Shown here in pieces: positions 25,898 to 34,275 of a stretch of DNA of 34,275 bases. Position numbers and translations under genes: made by a program. The DNA is from Planctomycetaceae bacterium (GTDB lineage Bacteria > Planctomycetota > Phycisphaerae > Phycisphaerales > SM1A02): positions 9,202 through 43,476 of the forward strand of contig JAJTGK010000043.1 in NCBI GenBank assembly GCA_021297815.1. Direction: 5' to 3'. The notes below the pieces were generated by a model. That model made no database searches and was not told the origin of the DNA. It saw only the letters and a list, made by a program, of their open reading frames with translations. The stretch's first letter is position 1, and every line of letters starts with the position of its first letter.

Positions 25898-27480
25898 GCC
25901 GACCATTCACGCGCACCTCGCACCTCGCGGCCCTCGAATCGCTGCACTTCGACATCCTCGTGGTCGGTGGGGGCGCGACGGGCCTCGGCATCGCGGTCGA
26001 CAGCGCGCAGCGCGGGTACCGCACGGCGCTCGTCGAGGCGCACGACTTCGCGAAGGGAACGAGCTCGCGCAGCACGAAGCTCGTGCACGGCGGCGTGCGC
26101 TACCTCGAGCAGATGCAGTTCGCGCTCGTCAGCGAGGCGCTCGAGGAGCGTGCGACGATCTGCGCGAACGCGCCGCACCTCGCGCACGACCTTGCGTTCG
26201 TCGTGCCGCGCTACCGCTGGTGGGAAGGGCCGTTCTACGGCGCGGGGCTCAAGCTCTACGACGCGCTCGCGGGCAGCCGAAACCTCGGCAAGAGCCGCGT
26301 GCTGTCGCGCGAGGAGACCATGCGCGCGATCCCTGGCGTGCGCGAGGACGGCCTCCTCGGCGGCGTCGAGTACCACGACGCGCAGTTCGACGACGCGCGC
26401 ATGGCGCTCGCGCTCGCGCGCACTGCGGCGGCGCGCGGCGCGGTGGTCGCCACGCGCGCCGAGTGCACGGGCCTTCTCAAGGAGGAGGGCGCGATCGTCG
26501 GCGCCGAGGTGCGCGACACGCTGTCGGGCCGCGCGCTGCGCGTGCGCTCCTCGACCGTGATCAACGCGACGGGCGTGTGGGCCGACACGCTGCGCACCAT
26601 CGACGACCCCGCCGCGACGCCGTCGCTCGAGCCGTCGCGTGGCGTGCACATCGTGCTTCCGCGCGAGTTCCTGCCCGCCGACCACGCGATCATGGTGCCT
26701 CACACCGACGACGGCCGCGTGCTGTTCGTCATCCCGTGGCACGGCCGCACGCTCGTCGGCACGACCGACACCGAGGTCGAGCGCGCCGAGCACGAGCCGC
26801 GCGCGAGCGGCGAGGACATCGGGTTCATCCTGCGCAACGCGGGCCGCTACCTCGCGCGGGTGCCAGGCGAGCGCGACATCCTCTCGGTCTTCGCAGGCCT
26901 GCGGCCGCTCGCGCGACCGTCCGACGAGAAGAGCTCGAAGAAGGTCTCGCGCGAGCACTCGATCGTGGTGGCGCCGAGCGGCCTGATCACCGTGACGGGC
27001 GGCAAGTGGACGACCTACCGCCGCATGGCCGAGGAGACGGTCGACGCCGCGATGGAGGCGATCGGCCTCGAGCCGCGCGCGTGCGAGACGGCCACCCTGC
27101 GGCTCCACGGCCACGACGACGGCGGGGGCGTCGAGGCAGACCTGCCCGTCACGCGGCGCATGTACGGCAGCGACCGCCTCGAGCTCGAGCGGATCGAGCG
27201 CATCGACAGGCTTCTCGGCGTGCCGATGCACCCGTCGCTCCAGGTCACGCCGTCGGAGGTGATCTTCGCGGCGCGCAGCGAGATGGCGCTCTCGGTCGAG
27301 GATGTGCTCGCACGGCGCACACGGTCGCTGCTGCTCGACGCGCGCGCCGCGGCCGAGATCGCCGATGAGGTCGCGCGGCTGATGGCGCAGGAACTCGACT
27401 GGAGCGCCGACGAGGCGCGGGTCAGTGCGGAGGCCTTCAAGGATCTCGCGCGCGGGTACCTGCCGCCTTCGGTCGGGTGA
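25894..27480 (+). CDS. glpD: Glycerol-3-phosphate dehydrogenase (FAD-dependent)
   Basis: DILVVGGGATGLGIAVDSAQRGYRTALVEAHDFAKGTSSRSTKLVHGGVRYLEQ; LVGTTDTEVE; VTGGKWTTYRRMAEETVD. ATGA overlap with glpK. Confidence 0.96.
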   Translation: MSRPFTRTSHLAALESLHFDILVVGGGATGLGIAVDSAQRGYRTALVEAHDFAKGTSSRSTKLVHGGVRYLEQMQFALVSEALEERATICANAPHLAHDLAFVVPRYRWWEGPFYGAGLKLYDALAGSRNLGKSRVLSREETMRAIPGVREDGLLGGVEYHDAQFDDARMALALARTAAARGAVVATRAECTGLLKEEGAIVGAEVRDTLSGRALRVRSSTVINATGVWADTLRTIDDPAATPSLEPSRGVHIVLPREFLPADHAIMVPHTDDGRVLFVIPWHGRTLVGTTDTEVERAEHEPRASGEDIGFILRNAGRYLARVPGERDILSVFAGLRPLARPSDEKSSKKVSREHSIVVAPSGLITVTGGKWTTYRRMAEETVDAAMEAIGLEPRACETATLRLHGHDDGGGVEADLPVTRRMYGSDRLELERIERIDRLLGVPMHPSLQVTPSEVIFAARSEMALSVEDVLARRTRSLLLDARAAAEIADEVARLMAQELDWSADEARVSAEAFKDLARGYLPPSVG

Positions 27481-27492
27481 TACGCTTCGGTC

Positions 27493-29466
27493 ATGGCCTC
27501 TTCCCAACGCGTCCTTGCCCGCGTCGCGCTTGCCTTCGTCGCGACGACCGCCGCGGTGGCGCAGGATGGCGCACAGGTCGCGGCCCCCGAGACGCCGTGG
27601 CCGATCGCGCTTGGACACCGAACGGTGGGCTTCGAACGCGCCTGGCCCGTGGTCGACCAGGTCGTGCTCGTTCCTGACGAACGCACCTATCTCGACGAAC
27701 TCTCGCGCTGGAGCGAGAAAGGCCGCTGGCCTGTCCTGATCGAGGACGGCTTCTTCGCGCCGCTCTTCGTGCGCGGTTTCGCGCCTGCGCGCGTCGTGCG
27801 CCGCGCGTCGGTGGGCGCGATGCCCGCCGACACCGCCGAGCGTGAGGCGCTGATCGCGCGTTGCGTCGCCGAAGCCGTCGCCGATGGCGCGGCCACGCTC
27901 GCCGAGGCGGCGGCGAAGCGATCGTGGACGCCGTCGATGGTCGTGCTCGCGAACGCGGCCGACCCCGCGTGGACCGCTGCCGCGGCGCTTTCCGCGGGCC
28001 GCGGCGCGCCGATCCGCTTCACGGGCCGCGAACCGCGCAACTACGCGGGGCCGTCCGACACGCTCGACCTCGACGCGTTCCGCAGGCTCTCGAGCGAGCT
28101 CGAGCGCGCGGCCGACACCACGGGCCTGCCGTGGAAGGGCCTCGGCGACGCGATCGATGCGTTCGTCGTTTGCCAGGATGTCGCGTTGAAGTCGGCGCCC
28201 GCGATGCCCGCCAGCGAGCAGGTGACGGTCGCGCAGGGGCCGCTGCCCACGCGCGCGGGCGACCCCGTGTCGACGGTGAACGCGCTTGCGCGCCACGCGG
28301 ACGGCGTGCCCTGGGCGATCGGCGGCGCGATCTTCGGCGACGCGCGGCGCTCGGCCTATGTCGCGATGTGCTCGCTCTTCATGCCGCGGCGCACTGCGTG
28401 GATGTTCGACACCTACGACGACGGCGGCGGCTGGAAGGACTATTCGCTCGAGACGGCGGTGCCCGTGCTCGAGCGGCAGGGTTTCGTGGTGCGCCGCTGG
28501 TCGCGCGAACAGTCCACGCTCACCGCGTGGCGGCCCGTGCTCATGGGCGGCTTCGACTGCGACGCGCTCTTCGTGAACTCGCACGGCATGCCGTTCGAGT
28601 TCGGGCTCGCAAGCGGCACGACCGCGAACGGCGGCGATGTGCCGCACTTCGACAGGCCCGCGATCGTGCATTTCCTGCACTCGTTCTCGCTGAACACGCC
28701 CGACAACCCCGATTCGGTCGGCGGCAGGTTCCTCGAGCACGGTGCGTACGCGTACCACGGGTCGGTGCTCGAGCCGTACCTCGTGGGCTTCGTGCCGCCG
28801 AAGTCGATCGTCGAGCGCACGGGCTTCGTGATTCCGTTCCTGCTTGCGTCGCGCGTCTACGAGGGGCCGTTCGCGCGGCCATGGCGCACGATGGGCTACG
28901 GCGACCCGCTGTGCGTGTTCGGGCCCGCCGAGAAGATGCTGCTGCCGCGCGTGCCCGCGCCCGAAGACGGCACGGCCGCGCTGCGCGAGTCGGCGGCGAA
29001 GGCGCTCGCGCGCTTCCGCGACGCGAAGGACGCCGCGGCGTTGGCCGAGGCCGCGCGCGACCTCTCGCTTTCGGGCGACGACGAGAAGGTGCGTGCGGTG
29101 TGGGCGCTCGCGAAGCCCACCGACGCGGCGCCCGAGGTCGCGCGCCATGCGCTGGGCGCGCTCTTCAGGAAGCGCGACCTCACGGCGTTCGCCGAGGCGT
29201 TCGCGCGTGTCGACACGCCCACGCTCTCCGAGAAGGACATGCTGTGGCACCTCGCGATGCCGCGCCTCGGGTCGTTCGACGATGCGCGCGTGCTCGCGCT
29301 CCTCGGCCGCAACCTGCGCGGCTGGGACCCGACGAACGACCTGAAGACGCTGAAGGACGCGGCGGTGCGCGTGCTCGGTGCGCGCGCGTGGCAGTCGGTG
29401 TGCGACGGCGCCGCGGCGCGCATCACCGACGCGGGAGTCAAGGCGAAGGTCGACGGGCTTCGCTGA
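27493..29466 (+). CDS. Secreted protein with predicted C25/caspase-like fold
   Basis: Signal peptide ...VALAFVATTAAVAQDG; CDALFVNSHGMPFEFG; DRPAIVHFLHSFSLNTPDNPDSVGGRFLEHGAYAYHGSV; TMGYGDPLCVFGP. Confidence 0.7.
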   Translation: MASSQRVLARVALAFVATTAAVAQDGAQVAAPETPWPIALGHRTVGFERAWPVVDQVVLVPDERTYLDELSRWSEKGRWPVLIEDGFFAPLFVRGFAPARVVRRASVGAMPADTAEREALIARCVAEAVADGAATLAEAAAKRSWTPSMVVLANAADPAWTAAAALSAGRGAPIRFTGREPRNYAGPSDTLDLDAFRRLSSELERAADTTGLPWKGLGDAIDAFVVCQDVALKSAPAMPASEQVTVAQGPLPTRAGDPVSTVNALARHADGVPWAIGGAIFGDARRSAYVAMCSLFMPRRTAWMFDTYDDGGGWKDYSLETAVPVLERQGFVVRRWSREQSTLTAWRPVLMGGFDCDALFVNSHGMPFEFGLASGTTANGGDVPHFDRPAIVHFLHSFSLNTPDNPDSVGGRFLEHGAYAYHGSVLEPYLVGFVPPKSIVERTGFVIPFLLASRVYEGPFARPWRTMGYGDPLCVFGPAEKMLLPRVPAPEDGTAALRESAAKALARFRDAKDAAALAEAARDLSLSGDDEKVRAVWALAKPTDAAPEVARHALGALFRKRDLTAFAEAFARVDTPTLSEKDMLWHLAMPRLGSFDDARVLALLGRNLRGWDPTNDLKTLKDAAVRVLGARAWQSVCDGAAARITDAGVKAKVDGLR

Positions 29467-29472
29467 GCGCCG

Positions 29473-30441
29473 TCAGGGCGCCGTGGCGGGCTTCTCGGGC
29501 GCGCTTGGTTTCGCGGCATCCTTGGGCGCCGCGGGCCTTCGCGGCGCGATCTTGCGCAGTTCGCCGCGCGCACGCTCATAGGTGCCCTCGGGCTCGGGCT
29601 CGCAGCCCTCGTCGGGCTTCTCGCACACCAGGCGCAGTTCGTCGGCGATCGCGCACGCAAGCCCCGCAAGGCCGAGCGGCGCGGGGTGCAGGCGGTCGTT
29701 CTGCAGGAGGGGCTTCCCTGCGCTCGACTCGAGCCGCGCTCCCGCGATGTCGAGGGTGTCGTCGGCCATCAGCTGCGCCTGCATCTTCGAGAGCGGCAGC
29801 ACGCGCACATTCGCGCGGCCGTGCGCCCATTCCTTCAGCCGGTCGTTCATGCGCGCGATCGTGTCGACCGCGGGCATCTGCGTGCGCGAGAGCATGCGGC
29901 CGACCGCGGGGCTCATGTCGGGCATGTCGCCCACGAACACGGGCACGGTGAACTTCGCGAGCTCCGCAAGCCCGAGCTCGAACTTCGCGAGACGCTCGTC
30001 CTCGGCCGCAAGCCGCTTCCCCTCGGGGCCGTCGTCGCCGTAGCCGTACCAGAAGAGGAAATCGAGCGCGACCACGCAGTCGGGCCTGAACTCCTGCGCG
30101 CGCTGCACCGCGCGCGCGCCGTTCCGCACGGGAGCGAGGAAGAAGAACCCGCTCGACATGTCGGTCGACAGGATCTCGAGCTCGGGGCATGCGAGCCGCA
30201 CCATGTCGATCAGGCGGAAGCTCGCGCTCCAGGTCTCTCCGCCGCGCTCTTCGCGCAGCGAGCAGCCGAACCCCGCCGACGCGCTCGCGCCGATCACCGC
30301 GACCCGCAGGGGCTTGGCGGGCTTCGGTTCCGAGGGCGCCGCGGCGGCTCCCTCGCTCGATTGCGCAGACGATGCAGAGGTCGCCGCCCAGCCGACGAGC
30401 ACGCATGCGGAAATCGTGAGGCAGGAACGAAGCCAGGTCAT
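29473..30441 (-). CDS. SGNH/GDSL-hydrolase-like exported protein
   Basis: LRVAVIGASASAGFGCSLREERG (GDSL-like block I), VALDFLFWYGYGDDG, LLQNDRLHPAPLG (DxxHP). ATG 30441 preferred over TTG 30447. Confidence 0.65.
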   Translation of the reverse strand: MTWLRSCLTISACVLVGWAATSASSAQSSEGAAAAPSEPKPAKPLRVAVIGASASAGFGCSLREERGGETWSASFRLIDMVRLACPELEILSTDMSSGFFFLAPVRNGARAVQRAQEFRPDCVVALDFLFWYGYGDDGPEGKRLAAEDERLAKFELGLAELAKFTVPVFVGDMPDMSPAVGRMLSRTQMPAVDTIARMNDRLKEWAHGRANVRVLPLSKMQAQLMADDTLDIAGARLESSAGKPLLQNDRLHPAPLGLAGLACAIADELRLVCEKPDEGCEPEPEGTYERARGELRKIAPRRPAAPKDAAKPSAPEKPATAP

Positions 30442-30471
30442 GCGCAAAGGCCCTCGGGTCTTGCGACCACG

Positions 30472-31707
30472 CTACCAGCCCAGTTCGGTCCGAACCTCGG
30501 CCACGCGCATCGCCTGTTCGTAGGGTAGGGCGATCCGACACTCGACGGCGAGGTCCCGCACCAGGACATCCTGCAGTCCGAGCGCGGGAACCAGCATGAA
30601 TGGACGGACGGGTGTCAGCACGCGGCCATCCGCCATGCGGCCCGAGCCCTTCAACACGGCGTTGGGAACGCCTGCGCGCATGTCGGCGAGGAGCATCACG
30701 CAGCTCGATGCATTCAGGTCGAGCGGAGTGGAGCGCGACGCGACCACATCGCCGATCGAGTCGAACAGGGTGATGCGAAGCACGGGTCGGCGGCGCGCGG
30801 CGGCGGTGACGGCTTGCTCGATCTCCTCGAAAGCGGTCGGCGTGAGGGTGAATGTCCGGCAGGTGTCGTCGTCGAGCTCGGCGAACATCGCCGTGCGGTC
30901 GGGCGAGTCGGGGTCCCAAGGGACAACGACATTGTCGAGCGGTCCAGGGAGCATCGGACTGCTCTCTGGCGTCAGCCGAGCGACCAGAGGCATGCCGTCG
31001 ACCACGCCGATCTCGACAGGGTGGGTCTCGAGGTCGCGGCGCCTGCTTCCGACATCGCGCCGACGCCAGATCGTCGAGGAGTCCTTGGAGCCAAGCGCGG
31101 CGAATGCGCGGCCGGCGCGATCCATGAACGAGCGCCACGCCGTCGCATCGGGCTTGAGGCGCAGCGGAACACGCACCACCGCGGAGCCGCCCCGCCGCTC
31201 GATCGCGGGCGAACCCGGCTCGGCCTCGAACAGTCCGATCGGGTATCGCGACTCGGCGAGCAGCGTCTTGAGCGTGGTCCACGCATCGACCGCGCGCTCG
31301 GCGGCGCTGACCGACGCGTTCTCATCCCGCGCCACCGTCGCGGTACGCGCTCCGTCGGTCTCGCGCATCACATCGTTCACGACGACCGCCTGGGCCTTGA
31401 TCCGCACCGAGCCGTCGCGCTCCACCTGCTCCGAGATGACGGTCATGGAGCGGACATAGCCATCGCTCATGCTGACCATCCGATCTTCGGTCATGCGGTC
31501 GCTTTCCACCGTGGTGCTGCTCAGAACGAGCGAGCCCACGGCCGCGCGGACCGCTTCGCGGCGAGCGTCGGCGACGGCGAGCGCGCGCGTGGCACCCGAC
31601 CCCGTGACGGTCACCGTCCGCAGCCCGTCGTCGGGCGCGCGCTCGGGCGTGCCGCAGGAGAACAGCGTGAGCGCGGCGGCGAGCAGCGCGAGGGGCCGTG
31701 CGGACAT
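30472..31707 (-). CDS. Hypothetical lipoprotein with FlgT-N/LPP20-like domain
   Basis: MSARPLALLAAALTLFSCGTPE lipobox; RALAVADARREAVRAAVGSLVLSSTTVESDRMTEDRMVSMSDGYVRSMTVISEQVERDGSVRIKAQAVV. Confidence 0.6.
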   Translation of the reverse strand: MSARPLALLAAALTLFSCGTPERAPDDGLRTVTVTGSGATRALAVADARREAVRAAVGSLVLSSTTVESDRMTEDRMVSMSDGYVRSMTVISEQVERDGSVRIKAQAVVVNDVMRETDGARTATVARDENASVSAAERAVDAWTTLKTLLAESRYPIGLFEAEPGSPAIERRGGSAVVRVPLRLKPDATAWRSFMDRAGRAFAALGSKDSSTIWRRRDVGSRRRDLETHPVEIGVVDGMPLVARLTPESSPMLPGPLDNVVVPWDPDSPDRTAMFAELDDDTCRTFTLTPTAFEEIEQAVTAAARRRPVLRITLFDSIGDVVASRSTPLDLNASSCVMLLADMRAGVPNAVLKGSGRMADGRVLTPVRPFMLVPALGLQDVLVRDLAVECRIALPYEQAMRVAEVRTELGW

Positions 31708-31741
31708 CGATGGACGGTCGATGCGTTCGTGAGGCATGGCT

Positions 31742-33223
31742 TCAGCGAGAGGGGTTCGCGCCGGCACCAGGTGCGCACTTCACGCGGATCTCCTCGGCGC
31801 GTTCGATGTCCGCTTCCGCGAAATCGAAGTGCAGCAGGCCGAACCACTCCGTGTCGAATCCCTGCGAGCCGCCCACCTTCACGGGCTTCAGGCTCGCGGT
31901 GGAGGTGTCGAAGTTGTTCTGGACCGTGCCGAACTCGCAGCCTCCCGGGACAAGCAGCAGCACAGGCTCCGGCTTCCCCGAGGCGAAGGCCTTCGTCCCG
32001 TCGCACAGGAACATGCCTGTCCCGCGACGCGGGCTGTACGACAGCGCGCATGAATCCGAGGCGACTGCGGCGCCGGCGCCATCGAGCAGCGAAATCTCGA
32101 TGCGTGCGCCCTTGACGGCGCTCCTTCGCAGTTCGGTCAGCGCGCCCTCATCAAGCCTGAAGTAGGTGAGCTTCGCCTTCGTCCCTTCGACGGCGTGCAC
32201 GATGCCGAGCACCGCGGGGGTCGCGTCGGGGTCGCTTGTGAACCCGACCCCCGAGCTGTCGACGGCATCGAGCCCCGATCCACGCGGAACCTGCCGAAAG
32301 CCTGACACGGTGAATGCGCCGTACGGCATCTGGCTGCTTGCGCGCGCCTGGTCGGCGCGCAGCGGGGGAGTCGCGGCTTCCGCAACCACGCGCATCGTCC
32401 AGGTGATCGCGGGGCCGCCCTTCGCGATCTCGGCCTGCACGGCGTCGGGATCACCCGACTTCACCCGCTCGTTGAGAAGCGTCATCTCCTTCTGGGCCTC
32501 CTTCGACTGAAGGCTCCATCCGCGCGCGTTGAACTCGGTGGATTCGATCGGCGCGCTGAAGGCCGTCAGCCGCTCGACCAGCGTGGCCGCGCTCGCGTTC
32601 CATCGCGCGAGGTCGACGGACAGCACCACAGGCGCGGGCAGCCCGCTGTCGCTGTCGGGCAACTTGAGCCCGATGACATTCAGGAACGCATCCTCGCTCA
32701 GGTGCGCCGAGAACGGCGCCTCCATCATGGCGCGAACGGACGGGATGAGCGTCTCTTTCAGGTTGCCCGCCGCCTGCTTCATGGACTTCCGCTTGGCCAG
32801 CAGGCTCTTGCCGCTCACCTTCGCCGACCCTTCGACGATCTCGCCCACCGCATCGACGATGGGCTTGCGGCTGATCTTCGCCTTGACGCGCACGACATGG
32901 CCCGCGGCCGTCTTCTGGTCGAACAGCACCTCGTAGCGCTGCACCACGCCGCCCGACAGCTGGCGCATGCGGTCCTTCACGAGCTGCTCGTTCTCGACGA
33001 TCGTCTCGGACTCGATGATGCCGCCGACGGCCGACATGACCGCTGCCTGCAGCGCCTGGTCGAGCGCCGCCGCGCGGTCGGCGCCGATTCCTTCGGCTTC
33101 GACCGTGATCGTCTCCTCCTCCGCCTGCACGGTGGCCGTTGTGGCGGCGCCCGACGACACGGGTGCCAGTCCGAGGGTTGGCAGGGCGAGGGCGACGGTG
33201 CAGAGCAGCTGGGCGGTGTTCAT
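31742..33223 (-). CDS. Hypothetical exported protein with FlgT-N/LPP20-like domain
   Basis: MNTAQLLCTVALALPTLGLAPVSSGAA signal; DRAAALDQALQAAVMSAVGGIIESETIVENEQLVKDRMRQLSGGVVQRYEVLFDQKTAAGHVVRVKAKISRKPI. Confidence 0.65.
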   Translation of the reverse strand: MNTAQLLCTVALALPTLGLAPVSSGAATTATVQAEEETITVEAEGIGADRAAALDQALQAAVMSAVGGIIESETIVENEQLVKDRMRQLSGGVVQRYEVLFDQKTAAGHVVRVKAKISRKPIVDAVGEIVEGSAKVSGKSLLAKRKSMKQAAGNLKETLIPSVRAMMEAPFSAHLSEDAFLNVIGLKLPDSDSGLPAPVVLSVDLARWNASAATLVERLTAFSAPIESTEFNARGWSLQSKEAQKEMTLLNERVKSGDPDAVQAEIAKGGPAITWTMRVVAEAATPPLRADQARASSQMPYGAFTVSGFRQVPRGSGLDAVDSSGVGFTSDPDATPAVLGIVHAVEGTKAKLTYFRLDEGALTELRRSAVKGARIEISLLDGAGAAVASDSCALSYSPRRGTGMFLCDGTKAFASGKPEPVLLLVPGGCEFGTVQNNFDTSTASLKPVKVGGSQGFDTEWFGLLHFDFAEADIERAEEIRVKCAPGAGANPSR

Positions 33224-33277
33224 GTGGAGTTCTCCATGCCGCTGCGCCTCGCAACGGCGTTCGGTTCCTGAGGTGGC

Positions 33278-34275
33278 TCAGTTCTCCTGAAGCCACTCGG
33301 CGATGCGGGTCGCTTCCCGCTGCTGCCAGCTGCCTTCGGGGGAAGGCGGCAGGGCGGCAAGCGCCGCCTTCGCATGCTCGCGCCATCCGAGGCGCTGCAG
33401 CGCGCGGGCAATGTTGACGGCGGCGAAAGGGTGCTGCCCATCGAGTGCCGCCGCCTGATGTGCGAAGGCCAGCGCCTGCAGAAGGTCGGTGGTCGCGGCA
33501 TCGGCGCGCGAAAGCCGAATGGCGGCGAGGAGGTTCAGCGCGTTCGCGTTCGGCATGCTGCATGCCTCGCGTGCGCGCGCCTCGGCCTCGGCGAGGTCGG
33601 GGGTCTTGGCCGAGTAGGCCTTCGTGGCCGACTTCTCGGCGGCGCTCCCCGTGGTTCCCTTGGCGGGAATCGCGCCTGCGTGGCGGATCACCGCCGCGAG
33701 CGCGGCAGGAAGACCGTCGGTCGGCACAGAGCTCCACGCATGTGCTTCCGCGATCGGTGCGGGGCTTGGCCACCCGAGCCGCGTCGGCGTCGCGTCGATG
33801 AGCGTGGCCGTCTGCGTCAGCCCGAGGTCACGGCAGCGCTGCGCAAGCGCGCCCCAAAGCGCTCGGTCGCCCGGGCGCATGGCTGCAAGCCGCGCAAGAT
33901 CGCCGACTCCGAGCGACGCGAGCTTGTCGCTTGCGATCAGGTCTGGCAGCTTCACGAGCGCTTCGGGCCATGCAGGCGCGGTCGGTTTCACGGACTCGTC
34001 GATCCGAACGGTGGCGAGTTCGAGCAGTTCCTTGCGGGCCGCAGGGTCGGCGCCTTCGGCAAGTGCCGCCGCCACGATCCAGCTCTGCGACGATTCCGCC
34101 ACTTCGCGTGCGCTCTTGCGCCACACGCTCCGCTTGGGCATGGCCGCGCATGCGTCGCGAGGAAGCGCGAGCACGGCGATGTCGTAGCCACCCGCGCGGC
34201 GCGACTCGACCCAGATGGTGCCTGCGGTCTGGATGCGGCCCGAATACCACGAGGAGTAGGCGTCCTCGAGAAGCG
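33278..34275 (-). CDS. Hypothetical protein, 5' end beyond window; possible TPR-like C-terminus
   Basis: Frame stays open past the track start to the edge: LLEDAYSSWYSGRIQTAGTIWVESRRAGGYDIAVLALPRDACAAMPK...; C-terminal ALAFAHQAAALDGQHPFAAVNIARALQRLGWREHAKAALAAL. Confidence 0.6.
   Translation of the reverse strand, partial: LLEDAYSSWYSGRIQTAGTIWVESRRAGGYDIAVLALPRDACAAMPKRSVWRKSAREVAESSQSWIVAAALAEGADPAARKELLELATVRIDESVKPTAPAWPEALVKLPDLIASDKLASLGVGDLARLAAMRPGDRALWGALAQRCRDLGLTQTATLIDATPTRLGWPSPAPIAEAHAWSSVPTDGLPAALAAVIRHAGAIPAKGTTGSAAEKSATKAYSAKTPDLAEAEARAREACSMPNANALNLLAAIRLSRADAATTDLLQALAFAHQAAALDGQHPFAAVNIARALQRLGWREHAKAALAALPPSPEGSWQQREATRIAEWLQEN

Noticed and set aside
21602-25906. 1434-aa minus-strand ORF
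   Set aside because: Antisense to the exported proteins and glpK; shadow-frame composition.
23956-29250. 1764-aa minus-strand ORF
   Set aside because: Antisense to glpK, glpD and the C25-like gene; lack of stops is explained by high GC.

Overview
High-GC bacterial chromosomal window; gene content and protein style suggest a planctomycete such as Phycisphaerae, though no rRNA is present to confirm this. Minus-strand block, about 1-11.4 kb: zinc-ribbon protein (partial), B12-binding protein, GH15 glucoamylase-like protein, orphan FliN/SpoA-domain protein, then a fatty-acid synthesis cluster. Transcribed order of that cluster is rpmF-plsX-fabH-fabD-lipoprotein-fabG-acpP-second ACP-fabF. Plus-strand block, about 11.5-29.5 kb: rnhA, rpsL, rpsG, two tandem H-NOX genes, a cytosolic HNOBA-coiled-coil-histidine kinase-receiver protein, a disrupted hypothetical ORF with a 15-bp tandem repeat, a ThiF/MoeB-like E1, a YbjN-like protein, a DinB-like protein, two exported helical proteins, glpK, glpD, and a secreted C25/caspase-fold-like protein. 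Final minus-strand block: SGNH-hydrolase-like protein, two FlgT-N/LPP20-like paralogues, and a partial ORF. Main points of interest: (i) a split soluble-guanylate-cyclase-like NO-sensor locus; (ii) a nested palindrome array just upstream of it; (iii) fabG apparently starting at an ATC codon; (iv) recurrent TACNNT -10-like boxes 6-9 nt before ATG, suggesting leaderless mRNAs; (v) a predicted pseudo-protease lacking its Cys; (vi) an ORF whose reading frame appears to shift across a 15-bp repeat. No tRNA, rRNA, CRISPR or transposase was recognised. All family calls come from reading motifs; no database search was run.
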